Source: Bacteroidales bacterium (lineage in GTDB: Bacteria > Bacteroidota > Bacteroidia > Bacteroidales > F082). From it: a stretch of DNA of 40,759 nt. Below are positions 1-10,013 of the stretch, in pieces (the stretch's first letter is position 1; the number at the start of each line of letters is the position of its first letter). The position numbers and the translations under genes were made by a program. The notes under the pieces were generated by a model. It made no database searches and had not been told where the DNA came from. It worked only from the letters and a program-made list of their open reading frames with translations. The stretch lies in contig JAFYIE010000087.1 of the NCBI GenBank assembly GCA_017538795.1, positions 1-40,759 on the forward strand, given 5' to 3'.

Positions 1-24
1 ATCGTTGAGTTGTATTCTAAATAA
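1..24 (+). CDS. rpsD: 30S ribosomal protein S4, C-terminal end (partial)
   Basis: Frame 1 reads IVELYSK and then TAA, which is the usual C-terminus of ribosomal protein S4. S4 binds 16S rRNA and starts 30S assembly. In Bacteroidetes rpsD lies directly in front of rpoA, as here, with a gap of 19 nt. Only the last seven codons are in the window, so the call rests on this short tail and the gene order. Confidence 0.85.
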   Translation: MVELYSK

Positions 25-43
25 TCGAATATAAACTGATATT

Positions 44-1036
44 ATGGCAATATTAGCATTTCAAAGACCTGATAAGGTCGTCATGGTAGAATCGACAGAC
101 AAACACGGTGTCTTCGAATTTCGCCCACTCGAACCTGGCTACGGCATGACCATCGGTAACGCCCTGAGAAGAGTTCTCCTCTCATCGCTCGAAGGCTTCG
201 CCATCACTTCAATCCGTATTGAAGGCGTGGAACATGAAATGGCTCCTATCCCTGGCGTCATCGAAGACCTCACCGATATCGTGTTGAAATTCAAGCAAGT
301 TCGTTTCAAACAACAAATTCCGGGTGAGACATTCGAGAAAGTCACCGTCGTCATCGGTGGACAAGAAGAATTCGTCGCCGGCGATATCAACAAGTTCTTG
401 TCAGTATTCCAAGTGCTGAACCCAGAACTCGTTATCTGCCACATGGATCCATCAGTGAAGTTGACAATCGACATGACTATCAACAAAGGTAGAGGTTATG
501 TCAACGCCGACGAGAACAAAGTTCTCAACGCACCTGTCAACACCATCGCAATTGATTCAATCCATACACCTATCAGAAACGTCAGCTTCAAGGTTGATAA
601 TTACCGTGTTGAGCAGAAGACCGACTACGAGAAGCTCATCCTTGACATCGAAACAGATGGCTCTATCAATCCTAAGGATGCAATGACGGAAGCTGCTAAG
701 ATCCTCATCTATCACCTCATGCTGTTCTCAGACGAACGCATCACCCTGATGGACGAACAGAAGACAGTGTCGGAAGACTTTGACGAAGGCTCACTGCACA
801 TCCGTCAACTTCTGAAGACCAAACTCGTCGACATGGATCTTTCAGTTCGCGCTCTGAACTGCCTCAAGGCAGCCGAAGTCGAAACAATCGGTGAACTCGT
901 CGCCCTTAACAAAGCCGACCTGCTCAAGTTCCGTAACTTCGGTAAGAAGTCACTCACAGAACTCGAAGAATTGGTCAGAAGCAAGGGTCTCGAATTTGGA
1001 ATGAATATCAGTAAATATAAATTAGATAAGGAATAA
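44..1036 (+). CDS. rpoA: DNA-directed RNA polymerase subunit alpha
   Basis: This 330-residue protein is the alpha subunit, whose dimer is the scaffold for beta and beta' and whose C-terminal domain contacts upstream DNA and activators. The dimerisation helix with [13 protein letters not shown] lies at about residues 39-51. The C-terminal domain, with helix-hairpin-helix character ([18 protein letters not shown]), occupies roughly residues 260-320. Length is normal for Bacteroidetes. It sits between the rpsD tail and rplQ, with only 5 nt before rplQ, in the standard ribosomal operon order. Codon use is strongly biased, as expected for a highly expressed gene. No anomaly was seen. Confidence 0.98.
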   Translation: MAILAFQRPDKVVMVESTDKHGVFEFRPLEPGYGMTIGNALRRVLLSSLEGFAITSIRIEGVEHEMAPIPGVIEDLTDIVLKFKQVRFKQQIPGETFEKVTVVIGGQEEFVAGDINKFLSVFQVLNPELVICHMDPSVKLTIDMTINKGRGYVNADENKVLNAPVNTIAIDSIHTPIRNVSFKVDNYRVEQKTDYEKLILDIETDGSINPKDAMTEAAKILIYHLMLFSDERITLMDEQKTVSEDFDEGSLHIRQLLKTKLVDMDLSVRALNCLKAAEVETIGELVALNKADLLKFRNFGKKSLTELEELVRSKGLEFGMNISKYKLDKE

Positions 1037-1041
1037 TAGAG

Positions 1042-1524
1042 ATGAGACACAATAAGAAAATCAATCATTTAGGAAGAAAAGCTGCTCACCGTGAGTCAAT
1101 GCTCGCTAACATGGCATCATCATTGATCCTTGAGAAACGCATTATCACCACAACAGCTAAGGCAAAGGCTTTGCGCCTCTACGTCGAACCAATGATCACC
1201 CGTTCCAAAGACGACTCTACAAATTCACGTCGTATCGTTTTCTCACAGCTCCAGAACAAATATGCTGTGACAGAACTCTTCCGCGAGGTGAGCCAGAAAG
1301 TCGCTAACCGTCCAGGTGGCTACACACGTATTATCAAACTCGGTTTACGTGCAGGCGACAGCGCAGATATGTGCATGATGGAGTTGGTCGACTATAACGA
1401 AGTCTACACCAATGGTAAGAAAGCTGCTAAAGCAACCAAGACAACACGTCGTGGTGGCAAGAAAAAAGCTGAGGCTCCAGCAGTCGAGGCTCCGGCAGCA
1501 GAAGAAGCTCCAAAGGCTGAATAA
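1042..1524 (+). CDS. rplQ: 50S ribosomal protein L17
   Basis: The start [20 protein letters not shown] is the signature of L17, a 50S protein near the polypeptide exit site. The conserved core covers about residues 1-115. The last 35 or so residues are a low-complexity Lys/Ala/Glu/Pro tail ([21 protein letters not shown] region), an extension common in Bacteroidetes L17 and absent from E. coli L17. It follows rpoA by 5 nt and is the last gene of the operon, with a terminator 24 nt downstream. Confidence 0.97.
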   Translation: MRHNKKINHLGRKAAHRESMLANMASSLILEKRIITTTAKAKALRLYVEPMITRSKDDSTNSRRIVFSQLQNKYAVTELFREVSQKVANRPGGYTRIIKLGLRAGDSADMCMMELVDYNEVYTNGKKAAKATKTTRRGGKKKAEAPAVEAPAAEEAPKAE

Positions 1525-1548
1525 TATTTAGCTTATAGCTATTCTATA

Positions 1549-1577
1549 AGGGATGCGGAAATGCATCCCTTTTTTTG
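1549..1577 (+). terminator. Rho-independent terminator after rplQ
   Basis: An 8-bp stem (AGGGATGC pairing with GCATCCCT) closes a 6-nt loop and is followed by a run of T. It lies 24 nt after the rplQ stop and ends the ribosomal protein operon. Confidence 0.85.
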
Positions 1578-1617
1578 TTATTAATTCGGCATTTTTTGCA
1601 CTGTTAAAATTCACACA

Positions 1618-1685
1618 TTTTTAACATGTAATTCTTTGTTTTCTAACACCATTGTCTGTTTTTTAACACCTTATTTGTTTTTAAT
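1618..1685 (+). repeat. Four imperfect direct repeats (TTTTnTAACAcc) upstream of the 1761 gene
   Basis: Copies of a TTTTTAACA-like word occur at 1618-1626, 1638-1650 (GTTTTCTAACACC), 1658-1670 (GTTTTTTAACACC) and, degenerate, at 1677-1685. The two best copies are exactly 20 bp apart and the outer ones 22 and 18 bp away. The array ends just upstream of a -7 element, so it is a candidate activator site. No protein can be assigned to it from the sequence. Confidence 0.5.
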
Positions 1686-1689
1686 GATA

Positions 1690-1697
1690 TATTTTTG
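1690..1697 (+). promoter_or_regulatory. Bacteroidetes -7 promoter element for the 1761-3589 pair
   Basis: TATTTTTG fits the TAnnTTTG consensus of the Bacteroidetes primary sigma factor. No clear -33 TTG is present at the usual spacing, and the direct repeats occupy that place, which suggests activator dependence. The predicted leader is about 55-60 nt. Confidence 0.5.
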
Positions 1698-1760
1698 CAG
1701 CCGATTTGAGGACGAGGCGAAGGGAAATATGAAAAGGGAATTCATTAAATAACAAATAAT

Positions 1761-2030
1761 ATGAAAAAGTTTTCAGAGAAAGCAAAGGCCTTCGTTATGG
1801 CCGTGGCAATAGTGGCCTCGCTGCTGTTGCCAGTTAACTCAAACGGACAAACCAGAATGGATGGATTCTTTTCCTCCTATGATGATGACAACACAAACCG
1901 CACTGGTTGGGACTTCAATGTCACAAATCAAGGTTTCGGTCAAACAAATGAAAGCCCTCTCGGCAGCGGACTTATCATCATGACAATCGCAGGCGCCGGC
2001 TATGCATTTTTAAAGAAAAAGGAGGACTGA
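1761..2030 (+). CDS. Small exported protein with C-terminal PLGSG membrane segment
   Basis: An 89-residue protein of unknown function. It has an N-terminal signal peptide (hydrophobic stretch about 11-25, likely cleaved near NGQ at 28-30), a polar Asp/Asn-rich middle (31-62), and a C-terminal tripartite end: PLGSG at 66-70, a hydrophobic run 71-84, then KKKED. This end resembles the motif-helix-basic-tail layout of C-terminal sorting signals, but I cannot assign it to a named sorting system. The gene is stop-start coupled to the lipoprotein at 2033. The same 89-residue layout, with NGQ and PLGSG at identical positions, forms the N-terminus of the protein encoded at 28905-30728. Confidence 0.7.
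   Translation: MKKFSEKAKAFVMAVAIVASLLLPVNSNGQTRMDGFFSSYDDDNTNRTGWDFNVTNQGFGQTNESPLGSGLIIMTIAGAGYAFLKKKED
2021..2025 (+). promoter_or_regulatory. Shine-Dalgarno-like GGAGG for the 2033 gene
   Basis: GGAGG lies 7 nt before the ATG at 2033 and inside the last codons of the upstream gene. Such a strong SD is rare in Bacteroidetes and suggests translational coupling of the two genes. Confidence 0.5.
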
Positions 2031-2032
2031 TT

Positions 2033-3589
2033 ATGAAAAAACTAAGCATTATATTACTCGTGTTGTCATTATTTATGACATTAACACAATGCAAAAAGAA
2101 TGATTTTCATGTTGCACCTGAAACAAATAATGAAGTTGTGTACATCAGACTTAATGTAAATAATGGTTCGAAAATTGATGTAAACACAACAAACGGTGAT
2201 GTCAATTTTGAAAAATATGACCAGATTTACGTTGTCAGCAACGGGAAATACGTCGGAACTCTCAGCCACGACGGTGAAAGCTTCTATGGAGCCATCGAAG
2301 GCGCAGTAGAAAATGAATACCTTTATTTCTATTTCTTTGGAAATCAAAAAATAGAAACGCTTAAAGTCGGTGAATCGATTTCCTGCTCGGTAAACATTGA
2401 AGATCAGAGCAAAAAACTCCCTGTTATTTCATGTGGTCAATCATATGAATTGTTTAAAGGAGAAGGCTCTTATTCAGTTTTCTTGTTCAACAAATGCGCT
2501 TTGGTGAAATTCAATGTCTCGACAAGTTCTGACAAGGAAATGATTTGCTTAAGCGGATTGAACAATAATGTGGATATCGATTTTACAAATAGTTCATTCG
2601 CATACAGCCAGGTTGATGGCGGTATAATAAAACTCGGAGAAGGCTCAGGCGAACATTGGGCTATACTTTTCCCAAGTGAAGCGATGGAAGAAGGCGCGGA
2701 AGGAACAGCGTTTTCAGCCGATTATCGTTATACCGGAAGACGCCCGGCTATGAATGCCATAGGAGTCAATGATTTTGTTACCGAAGCCTACGATTTCTCA
2801 ATTGAGACGGCAACCGTATCTGACGGTATGTTCACTATGGGCGCCTCAAAGAGAATAATTTTCGCACCAGGTAATGTCCAATATATAGGTAGCGCAGAAA
2901 CTCCATATTGGAAATTCGCTGATCATCAATATGACGTGCTTTCAAATACAGACGAGCAAAATAGTGCCGCAGAGAATGTCGACCGCGACCGCTTCGGATG
3001 GGGTACAGGCGATTATCCAAATAATGTGTCAAATAAAAATGCCAATTACTCTACATTTGTCGATTGGGGTGATAAATTCACAGCCGTAGACGGTCACGAA
3101 TGGCACTCACCAAGATGCTACGAATGGAAATATGTGTTGTATGAACGTAATGCTACGAAACTTAATGGTGTGTATAACGCGCGCTATGCAAGAGCAACAA
3201 TAGAAACAGATGGGAAAAATAAAGTATACGGTTTGATAATATTCCCGGATGTGTATAATCATCCGGACGATGTTGAACTTCCTGCTGCCGCCAGTATTAA
3301 CTATACCACAGACAATCAGCATTTGGGTTACGAAGAAAATGTGTACACTGTGGCTGAATGGGAGAAAATGGAAGCTGCGGGCGCCGCATTCTTGCCAGCC
3401 GGTGGACAACGCATCTACAAAGACGAAAGCATGGGATTTTATGAGCTCAACGAAGGCGGCCATTATTGGTCACAATGCACATTCAACGAAGGTTTCGCAT
3501 GTAATATGTTTTTCACCGATTATCGTCCTTATGTTTTTGACGACAACGACCGTTATAAAGGTTTTTCAGTTCGTTTAGTTCACGAATAA
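2033..3589 (+). CDS. Fimbrillin-like surface lipoprotein with FISUMP-like C-terminal domain
   Basis: A 518-residue predicted lipoprotein: basic start, hydrophobic stretch and lipobox LTQC with Cys20, followed by KK. The N-terminal half has the pattern seen in Bacteroidales fimbrillin-like proteins (a strand, then G-D-V-N-F region and YDQIYVVSNGKYVGTL). The C-terminal 240 residues or so carry the elements of a domain common in Bacteroidales surface proteins: FAPGNVQY, FGWGTGDYPN, a GLIIFPD strand, WEKMEAAGAAFLPAGG and a closing SVRLV. I compare this with the Fibrobacter-type paralogous domain only by eye. Function is unknown; surface adhesion or structure is an inference. It starts 2 nt after the stop of the 1761 gene and has a paralogue in the 28905 gene. 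Confidence 0.65.
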   Translation: MKKLSIILLVLSLFMTLTQCKKNDFHVAPETNNEVVYIRLNVNNGSKIDVNTTNGDVNFEKYDQIYVVSNGKYVGTLSHDGESFYGAIEGAVENEYLYFYFFGNQKIETLKVGESISCSVNIEDQSKKLPVISCGQSYELFKGEGSYSVFLFNKCALVKFNVSTSSDKEMICLSGLNNNVDIDFTNSSFAYSQVDGGIIKLGEGSGEHWAILFPSEAMEEGAEGTAFSADYRYTGRRPAMNAIGVNDFVTEAYDFSIETATVSDGMFTMGASKRIIFAPGNVQYIGSAETPYWKFADHQYDVLSNTDEQNSAAENVDRDRFGWGTGDYPNNVSNKNANYSTFVDWGDKFTAVDGHEWHSPRCYEWKYVLYERNATKLNGVYNARYARATIETDGKNKVYGLIIFPDVYNHPDDVELPAAASINYTTDNQHLGYEENVYTVAEWEKMEAAGAAFLPAGGQRIYKDESMGFYELNEGGHYWSQCTFNEGFACNMFFTDYRPYVFDDNDRYKGFSVRLVHE

Positions 3590-3599
3590 AAAAAAGTAT

Positions 3600-3607
3600 T
3601 ATCTTTG
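3600..3607 (+). promoter_or_regulatory. -7 promoter element for eno
   Basis: TATCTTTG matches TAnnTTTG and is followed by GCAG, a frequent context in this genus group. It lies 31 nt before the eno start, giving a leader of about 25 nt. The -33 region overlaps the end of the preceding gene and is weak. Confidence 0.6.
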
Positions 3608-3626
3608 CAGTTTGAAATTATTTTAA

Positions 3627-4928
<1,302 letters not shown>

Positions 4929-4957
4929 TTGATCAGTTAAACTGAACAACTGAATAA

Positions 4958-6364
4958 CTAAAAGAAGTATTCTTCAGTAAAGTTTACAAAGTATAACTTT
5001 TGTTGAGCACGAGTCATTGCAGTATAAAACCAGCGCAAGTCGCTGATTTGCAATGACTCGCCTTCTTTTATGTAAGGCGCATCAATGAAAACATTTGGCC
5101 ATTGTCCGCCTTGTGTTTTGTGGCAGGTGAGGGCATAGCCGAATTTTACCTGCAATGCGTTGAAATACGGATTCTTACGCATCTCCTTGTATCTGTCACG
5201 CTTGTTGGGGATATCCATGTAGTCTTCTTCTACAGTGCGATATAATCTTTCCGATTCTTCAGATGTCAGGGCAGGGGAGTCGCTTGTCAAAGTCTCGAGC
5301 AAAATCTTTACCGATAACATTGGCATATCTTGATAATCAATGAGTTGTATCTCGACGTCGGCGAAATGAAAACCGTACATCTCTTCTATACGATTGATGC
5401 GCATCAGCTCAATCATGTCGCCGTTGGCAATGAAGCTGATTTTCTGGTCTTCGTCGGTCCAGAAATAATTGTTTTTCACCACCATGAGCTTATCGCCAGT
5501 GGAAATGTCGCCTTCTTCCTGTAAAATCCTTGCTCTAATGGCTTGATTATACATGTTTGCTCGCTTGTTGCTATTGCAGATAATCACGGCCTCGTTGTTG
5601 TTTTTGCCACTGAAACCCTGCCATAACAATTCTTCAAATTCTTGAGGCTCAATGCGATGTACATCGTGGAAGCCATTGATGGTGAATAGTGGCAATTGTA
5701 AAGATGTCGTTTTTACGTTTCGCAATGCGGTTGCATTCCACAAAATCCCTGACTCCTCTTCCTGTCGCATCACCTCGGTGAGCTCATACGCCGCCACAGT
5801 GAGCCCGAATTCGTTTTTCAAAACGTTGATATCGTTCGCCGGACTGATTTCCAATCCTACCGGAGGCAGCTGAGCGTTGTCGCCGATGAGCAGAAGCCGG
5901 CAGTTTTCGCCGCTGAACACGTAGTTTATCAAATCGTCGAGTAATGAGCGCCCGTTGCTGTAGTCATCGGAAATCATAGAACATTCGTCAACGATGAAAA
6001 CGGTGTTTTTTGACTTGTTTTCAGCTCGTGTCATGCGGAAGTTCCCGTCTGCGAACGTCTGGAAACGGTATATTTTCCTATGTATCGTCGATGCAGTCTT
6101 CCCCGTGTAGCCGCTCAGTACCTTCGCGGCTCGTCCCGTCGGCGCCATCAGCTGGTATCTCATCCCAATCTGCGGAAGCGTCTTAACCAACGTCGTGACA
6201 AGAGTGGTCTTGCCCGTTCCTGCATAGCCTTGCAATAAATATGTGGGTCTTTGCTTCTCCGAAAGAAGAAACGCCGCAAGATGGTACAAAACGGTACGCT
6301 GCCCCTCGGTGGGAACAAATCCAAAGGATCTGCTCAACAACTGATACAATTCCTGCCGCGTCAT
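4958..6364 (-). CDS. RecD-like superfamily 1 DNA helicase / AAA ATPase
   Basis: A 468-residue SF1B-type helicase. Walker A GYAGTGKTT is at residues 46-54, Walker B is FIVDECSMI, motif III is LIGDNAQLPPVG, and the C-terminal UvrD_C_2-type part has YALTCHKTQGGQW and the arginine-finger motif FYTAMTRAQQKLYF. It lacks the N-terminal extension of RecD2 and resembles the short RecD/Dda-like helicases common in Bacteroidetes; the precise role in repair or replication is not known. Its ATG lies 1 nt after the tamL stop, so it is the last gene of the exbB-to-helicase operon. It converges on eno across 29 nt. Confidence 0.85.
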   Translation of the reverse strand: MTRQELYQLLSRSFGFVPTEGQRTVLYHLAAFLLSEKQRPTYLLQGYAGTGKTTLVTTLVKTLPQIGMRYQLMAPTGRAAKVLSGYTGKTASTIHRKIYRFQTFADGNFRMTRAENKSKNTVFIVDECSMISDDYSNGRSLLDDLINYVFSGENCRLLLIGDNAQLPPVGLEISPANDINVLKNEFGLTVAAYELTEVMRQEEESGILWNATALRNVKTTSLQLPLFTINGFHDVHRIEPQEFEELLWQGFSGKNNNEAVIICNSNKRANMYNQAIRARILQEEGDISTGDKLMVVKNNYFWTDEDQKISFIANGDMIELMRINRIEEMYGFHFADVEIQLIDYQDMPMLSVKILLETLTSDSPALTSEESERLYRTVEEDYMDIPNKRDRYKEMRKNPYFNALQVKFGYALTCHKTQGGQWPNVFIDAPYIKEGESLQISDLRWFYTAMTRAQQKLYFVNFTEEYFF

Positions 6365-6365
6365 G

Positions 6366-8699
6366 TTAAAATGGATAACCTATACCGAAATTCCAAACAG
6401 CATCACTCCAACGCAAACTGCTTATCCTCCATCTTTCAGGCTCATCATATGCCGGATCGTGAATAGGCGCCGCGATGTCAAGACGGATGAGGAAGAATGA
6501 GAAATCAAAACGTACACCAAAGCCGGCGTCTATAGCAATCTGCTTGTAAAACTTGTCGAATTTAAATTGACCTCCCTCAAAAGAGCTGTTATCGCTCATA
6601 GTCCAAATGTTACCCATATCGCAGAAAATGGCTCCTTTTAAAATGCCGTAAAGCGGATGTCTGAATTCTATATTTGACTCTAACTGTATGTCACCGATGT
6701 GTTCAATATCGTAATCGTCAGTGTTTTTAAACTCACCAGGACCGAGCGTTCTGAACTGCCATCCTCGCATGCCGTTAGTTCCTCCTGCATAGAAACTCTT
6801 TTCAAACGGCATGTCGTTTGAATTTCCGTAAGCCAAACCTTGACCGTACATCATGCGTAACGCTAACACGTTTTCATTTCTGAAATAATGGTAAAATCTG
6901 AAATCCAATTGGTATCTGAAGTATTGCGCGTAACGGATCCCAATTATTTCGTGATATTTATCCGTCTTCGTGATAACAGGCGTGCTGCTGAATAACGACA
7001 GGGCGTTTCCTGATGTCTCGATATCGGCCTTAAAATACACGAAGTCGTGGTTTTTATTGACATTTTGGTTGTTGAAGATAAAAGAATAGCTCAAACCGAA
7101 AATCAAGTGGTCTGTATATTGGTCTTTTATGCGCTGGTTTGTCTCAAAATCAAGCAAAAACTCAAATAACTCGGTTGGCAGAAGCTTAACGATATTGAGA
7201 TTGATAGGAGTGAGGTAGTGCTCAATGGTGTTGGTGGCTTTCCAGTTGTAACCGAACGACGTTGTAACTATATGTCGCGCATACAATGGACGTATTTGCA
7301 CGTTATAACCTGTCGAGAGCAATGTTTTCGGCTGATACTCGATGACAAATCTGTGCAAAGATATAGGACTTAAGAATCGCGGGAACAAGATGCTCGCATC
7401 GATGCCGAATTCTTTGGTGTTGAAAATACCTTCGTCAACGACGACATCCGACACTTTCTGGGCTTGAACACCGCCTCTGATAGTGACTCTGAAAACCTCC
7501 GAACCTCTGAAGATGTTGTTGTTCCTGTACGAGATACTTCCTAAAGCGCCAAGGTCGCCGCCAGAATTAGTGCCCTCGATCTGAATGTTATAGTGATGAA
7601 GCTTGCCTTTCTGTAGTTTTATGGTACAGTTGAGTAACTTCATGGTGTCGTTGCTGCTTCGCACCGTGTCAAAGGTGATGTTGCTTAAGCTGTATATCTT
7701 AAGGCTTCCCAGCGCTCGGTATGTCTGGCTCACTTTTTTCTGACTGAACTCGTCGCCTTCATGAATCTGAATCACCTGATTGAAGGTCTTCGGATTGATC
7801 TTCGGCTTTTTACCGTGAACGAAGTGGGTCGTGTATTTGGGCCCGTTTTTCCTTAAAGAAAAAGTGAACGGTATAGTGTCGTTTACGGTTACATTCGCTA
7901 ACTTCGGCTTATGGTTAGGATAAACGAAAACTTTGTTGATATAGTATTTATCATGCTTCTTGCCGTCAATACGAAGTCTGACGTCGGCCTTTCTCTGTCT
8001 TAAATTAGTGTCGACTTCATAAACAATATATTCTTTCGTGAAGAAATAATATCCATTGTCTCTAAGATGATTCATTATCAGATCACGATCTTTATCCATC
8101 GTGTAAACGTTGTAATTGTCGCCTGTTTTGACGAGCAAATCATCTTCAATCTTTTTTATTTCAGAATATATGGCACTGTCGTATATCTTATAGTCGATAT
8201 TCCTTATTGTGTAAGGCTCTGTTTTAATGACTTTGTAAACAACTTTCGCGCGTTTTCTCTTGTTCTCAGTCTTTTCAGTAACAACTTTCGACTTAAAGAA
8301 ACCGGTGTTGTCAAGATAATTTTCAACCAGTTTCTTGGAATCCGTGGTTAATGCATGGTTGTAATAAACAGGCTCCACGCCGAGATTCCTGTTAATCCAT
8401 TTGGAGAATTTTTTTGTCTTATATTGCGTTTTATAGTAAATCCATACACGCGGCATCCACCCGAGAAATGTTTTATTTGGCCTTTGTATGATGTAATTTG
8501 AAATCTCCGATTTTGTTATATCATATTTGGGTATTTCATATTTCTTTAAATCATAGCTTGGCAGATTTTGTCGGGAGGTGTCGTTGACAATTTTGTATTC
8601 AACCAATATCGCTTTGCCTTCAGGCACATATTTCCTGACGGCACAACTCGCAAATCCTATGATTACGAGCGACAGCAATATAACTTTAAATACTTTCAA
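6366..8699 (-). CDS. tamL: Omp85-family outer-membrane assembly lipoprotein (TamL/BamA-like)
   Basis: A 777-residue Omp85 protein. It begins with a lipoprotein signal ending in GFASC (Cys19), unlike classical BamA, which has an ordinary signal peptide; a lipidated TamA-like Omp85 is the Bacteroidetes TamL type. The N-terminal half has POTRA-like segments (YYFFTKEYIVYEVD, HEGDEFSQKKVSQTYRALGSL). The C-terminal half is a predicted 16-strand barrel of the bacterial surface antigen family, with the conserved GGTNGMRGWQFRTLGPG (lid-lock VRGF/Y-like motif GMRGW) and a terminal aromatic residue (GIGYPF). It should help insert outer-membrane or surface proteins. It lies 24 nt after folC and 1 nt before the helicase. 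Confidence 0.85.
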   Translation of the reverse strand: MKVFKVILLSLVIIGFASCAVRKYVPEGKAILVEYKIVNDTSRQNLPSYDLKKYEIPKYDITKSEISNYIIQRPNKTFLGWMPRVWIYYKTQYKTKKFSKWINRNLGVEPVYYNHALTTDSKKLVENYLDNTGFFKSKVVTEKTENKRKRAKVVYKVIKTEPYTIRNIDYKIYDSAIYSEIKKIEDDLLVKTGDNYNVYTMDKDRDLIMNHLRDNGYYFFTKEYIVYEVDTNLRQRKADVRLRIDGKKHDKYYINKVFVYPNHKPKLANVTVNDTIPFTFSLRKNGPKYTTHFVHGKKPKINPKTFNQVIQIHEGDEFSQKKVSQTYRALGSLKIYSLSNITFDTVRSSNDTMKLLNCTIKLQKGKLHHYNIQIEGTNSGGDLGALGSISYRNNNIFRGSEVFRVTIRGGVQAQKVSDVVVDEGIFNTKEFGIDASILFPRFLSPISLHRFVIEYQPKTLLSTGYNVQIRPLYARHIVTTSFGYNWKATNTIEHYLTPINLNIVKLLPTELFEFLLDFETNQRIKDQYTDHLIFGLSYSFIFNNQNVNKNHDFVYFKADIETSGNALSLFSSTPVITKTDKYHEIIGIRYAQYFRYQLDFRFYHYFRNENVLALRMMYGQGLAYGNSNDMPFEKSFYAGGTNGMRGWQFRTLGPGEFKNTDDYDIEHIGDIQLESNIEFRHPLYGILKGAIFCDMGNIWTMSDNSSFEGGQFKFDKFYKQIAIDAGFGVRFDFSFFLIRLDIAAPIHDPAYDEPERWRISSLRWSDAVWNFGIGYPF

Positions 8700-8723
8700 C
8701 TATTCAACTTTAAACTCTAAACT

Positions 8724-10013
8724 TTAAATGACTTCAGCTACAGTGAAATTACTTCCTCCAATGAAAACCACATCCTCAAAATGCGCGTTGTTGAGCGCTG
8801 AGTTATATGCTTGCTGCACCGACTCATACACGTTTCCGTGAAGCCCGGCCACGAAAGCCTTCTCTGCTAATATGTTGGCGTCCAAACCTCTTGGGATGTC
8901 GGCCTTGCAGAAATAATAATCGGCGTGATGTGGCAACATGTGCAAAATGCCGTCGATGTCTTTGTCGTTGACACATCCCAAAACGAAATGTAACTTTCTG
9001 AAACTCATATCGTTAAGCTGCATCACTATTTCTTTGATACCGCCAATGTTGTGGCCTGTATCGGCTATAACCAACGGCTGACGGCTTAAAATCTGCCATC
9101 TGCCCATCAGATTGGTGTTTTTTATAACATATTCAAGCCCGTTGACGATGTCTTTTTGCTCTATTTTGAACTTTCCTTTAAGCTGCTCGATGGCGCAAAT
9201 CACCGTGGCGAGGTTCTTTTTCTGGTAATATCCTAAAAGCGGGAATTCCACTGCCTCAAGATATAATTCGTTGTCTTTCCAGATGTCAAACTTCTGATAA
9301 TCAAGTGATTCGATGTGAATCTTGTCGCAGTCGATAATCTGGTCGGCGAAGAAAATAGGAGCGTTGCACTCCTGCGCTTTCTTGATGAACACGTCTTTTG
9401 TCTCAGCCTGTGTCTCGCCAATCACGACAGGGGTGTTAGGCTTTATGATGCCAGCTTTCTCACCGGCTATTTCGGCTAAAGTGTTGCCGAGCATTGCCAC
9501 GTGATCCAATGAGATGTTGGTGATTACGCTGAGTTCCGGTTTTATCACGTTGGTCGAGTCGAGTCTTCCGCCAAGACCCACCTCGATGATGGCGATGTCG
9601 ACTTTTTCTTTCGCGAAGTAGTCGAAAGCCATGCCTGTGGCCATCTCGAAGAACGAGAGCTGCATCTCTTCGAACTTTTTCTTGTTATCTCCGATGAAAT
9701 CGATGACATCCTGCTCAGGAATCATCTGCCCGTTGATGCGTATTCTCTCACGAAAGTCGCGCAGGTGAGGGGAGGTGTACAAACCTGTCTTATATCCACA
9801 TTCCTGGAATATTGATGCCAAAGTGTGCGACACTGTGCCTTTGCCGTTGGTGCCTGCTACGTGTACCGTCTTGAATTTGTTTTGCGGATTGCCAAGAAAA
9901 TCAAGCAGCTCCACAATGTTACCAAGATCAGGCTTGTAAGCGGCAGCACCGATTTTTTGATACATCGGAAATTTGTTAAACATCCAGTTTGTCGTCTCAG
10001 CGTAGTTCATCAT
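8724..10013 (-). CDS. folC: Folylpolyglutamate synthase / dihydrofolate synthase
   Basis: A 429-residue Mur-ligase-fold enzyme that adds glutamate to dihydropteroate and to folates using ATP. The P-loop is VAGTNGKGT at residues 52-60. Further family marks are YTSPHLRDFRERI, the metal/ATP region EVGLGGRLDSTN, NISLDHVAMLG, AGEKAGIIK and DTGHNIGG. Length is usual. Its start overlaps the end of the tonB-like gene by 4 nt (ATGA), so it is translationally coupled inside an envelope operon, a common but functionally unexplained location. The next in-frame ATG is the second codon. Confidence 0.96.
   Translation of the reverse strand: MMNYAETTNWMFNKFPMYQKIGAAAYKPDLGNIVELLDFLGNPQNKFKTVHVAGTNGKGTVSHTLASIFQECGYKTGLYTSPHLRDFRERIRINGQMIPEQDVIDFIGDNKKKFEEMQLSFFEMATGMAFDYFAKEKVDIAIIEVGLGGRLDSTNVIKPELSVITNISLDHVAMLGNTLAEIAGEKAGIIKPNTPVVIGETQAETKDVFIKKAQECNAPIFFADQIIDCDKIHIESLDYQKFDIWKDNELYLEAVEFPLLGYYQKKNLATVICAIEQLKGKFKIEQKDIVNGLEYVIKNTNLMGRWQILSRQPLVIADTGHNIGGIKEIVMQLNDMSFRKLHFVLGCVNDKDIDGILHMLPHHADYYFCKADIPRGLDANILAEKAFVAGLHGNVYESVQQAYNSALNNAHFEDVVFIGGSNFTVAEVI

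Noticed and set aside
4929-4957. Terminator between eno and the helicase gene
   Set aside because: Only short inverted words (CAGTTAAACTG) with no GC-rich stem or T-run; not a convincing terminator.
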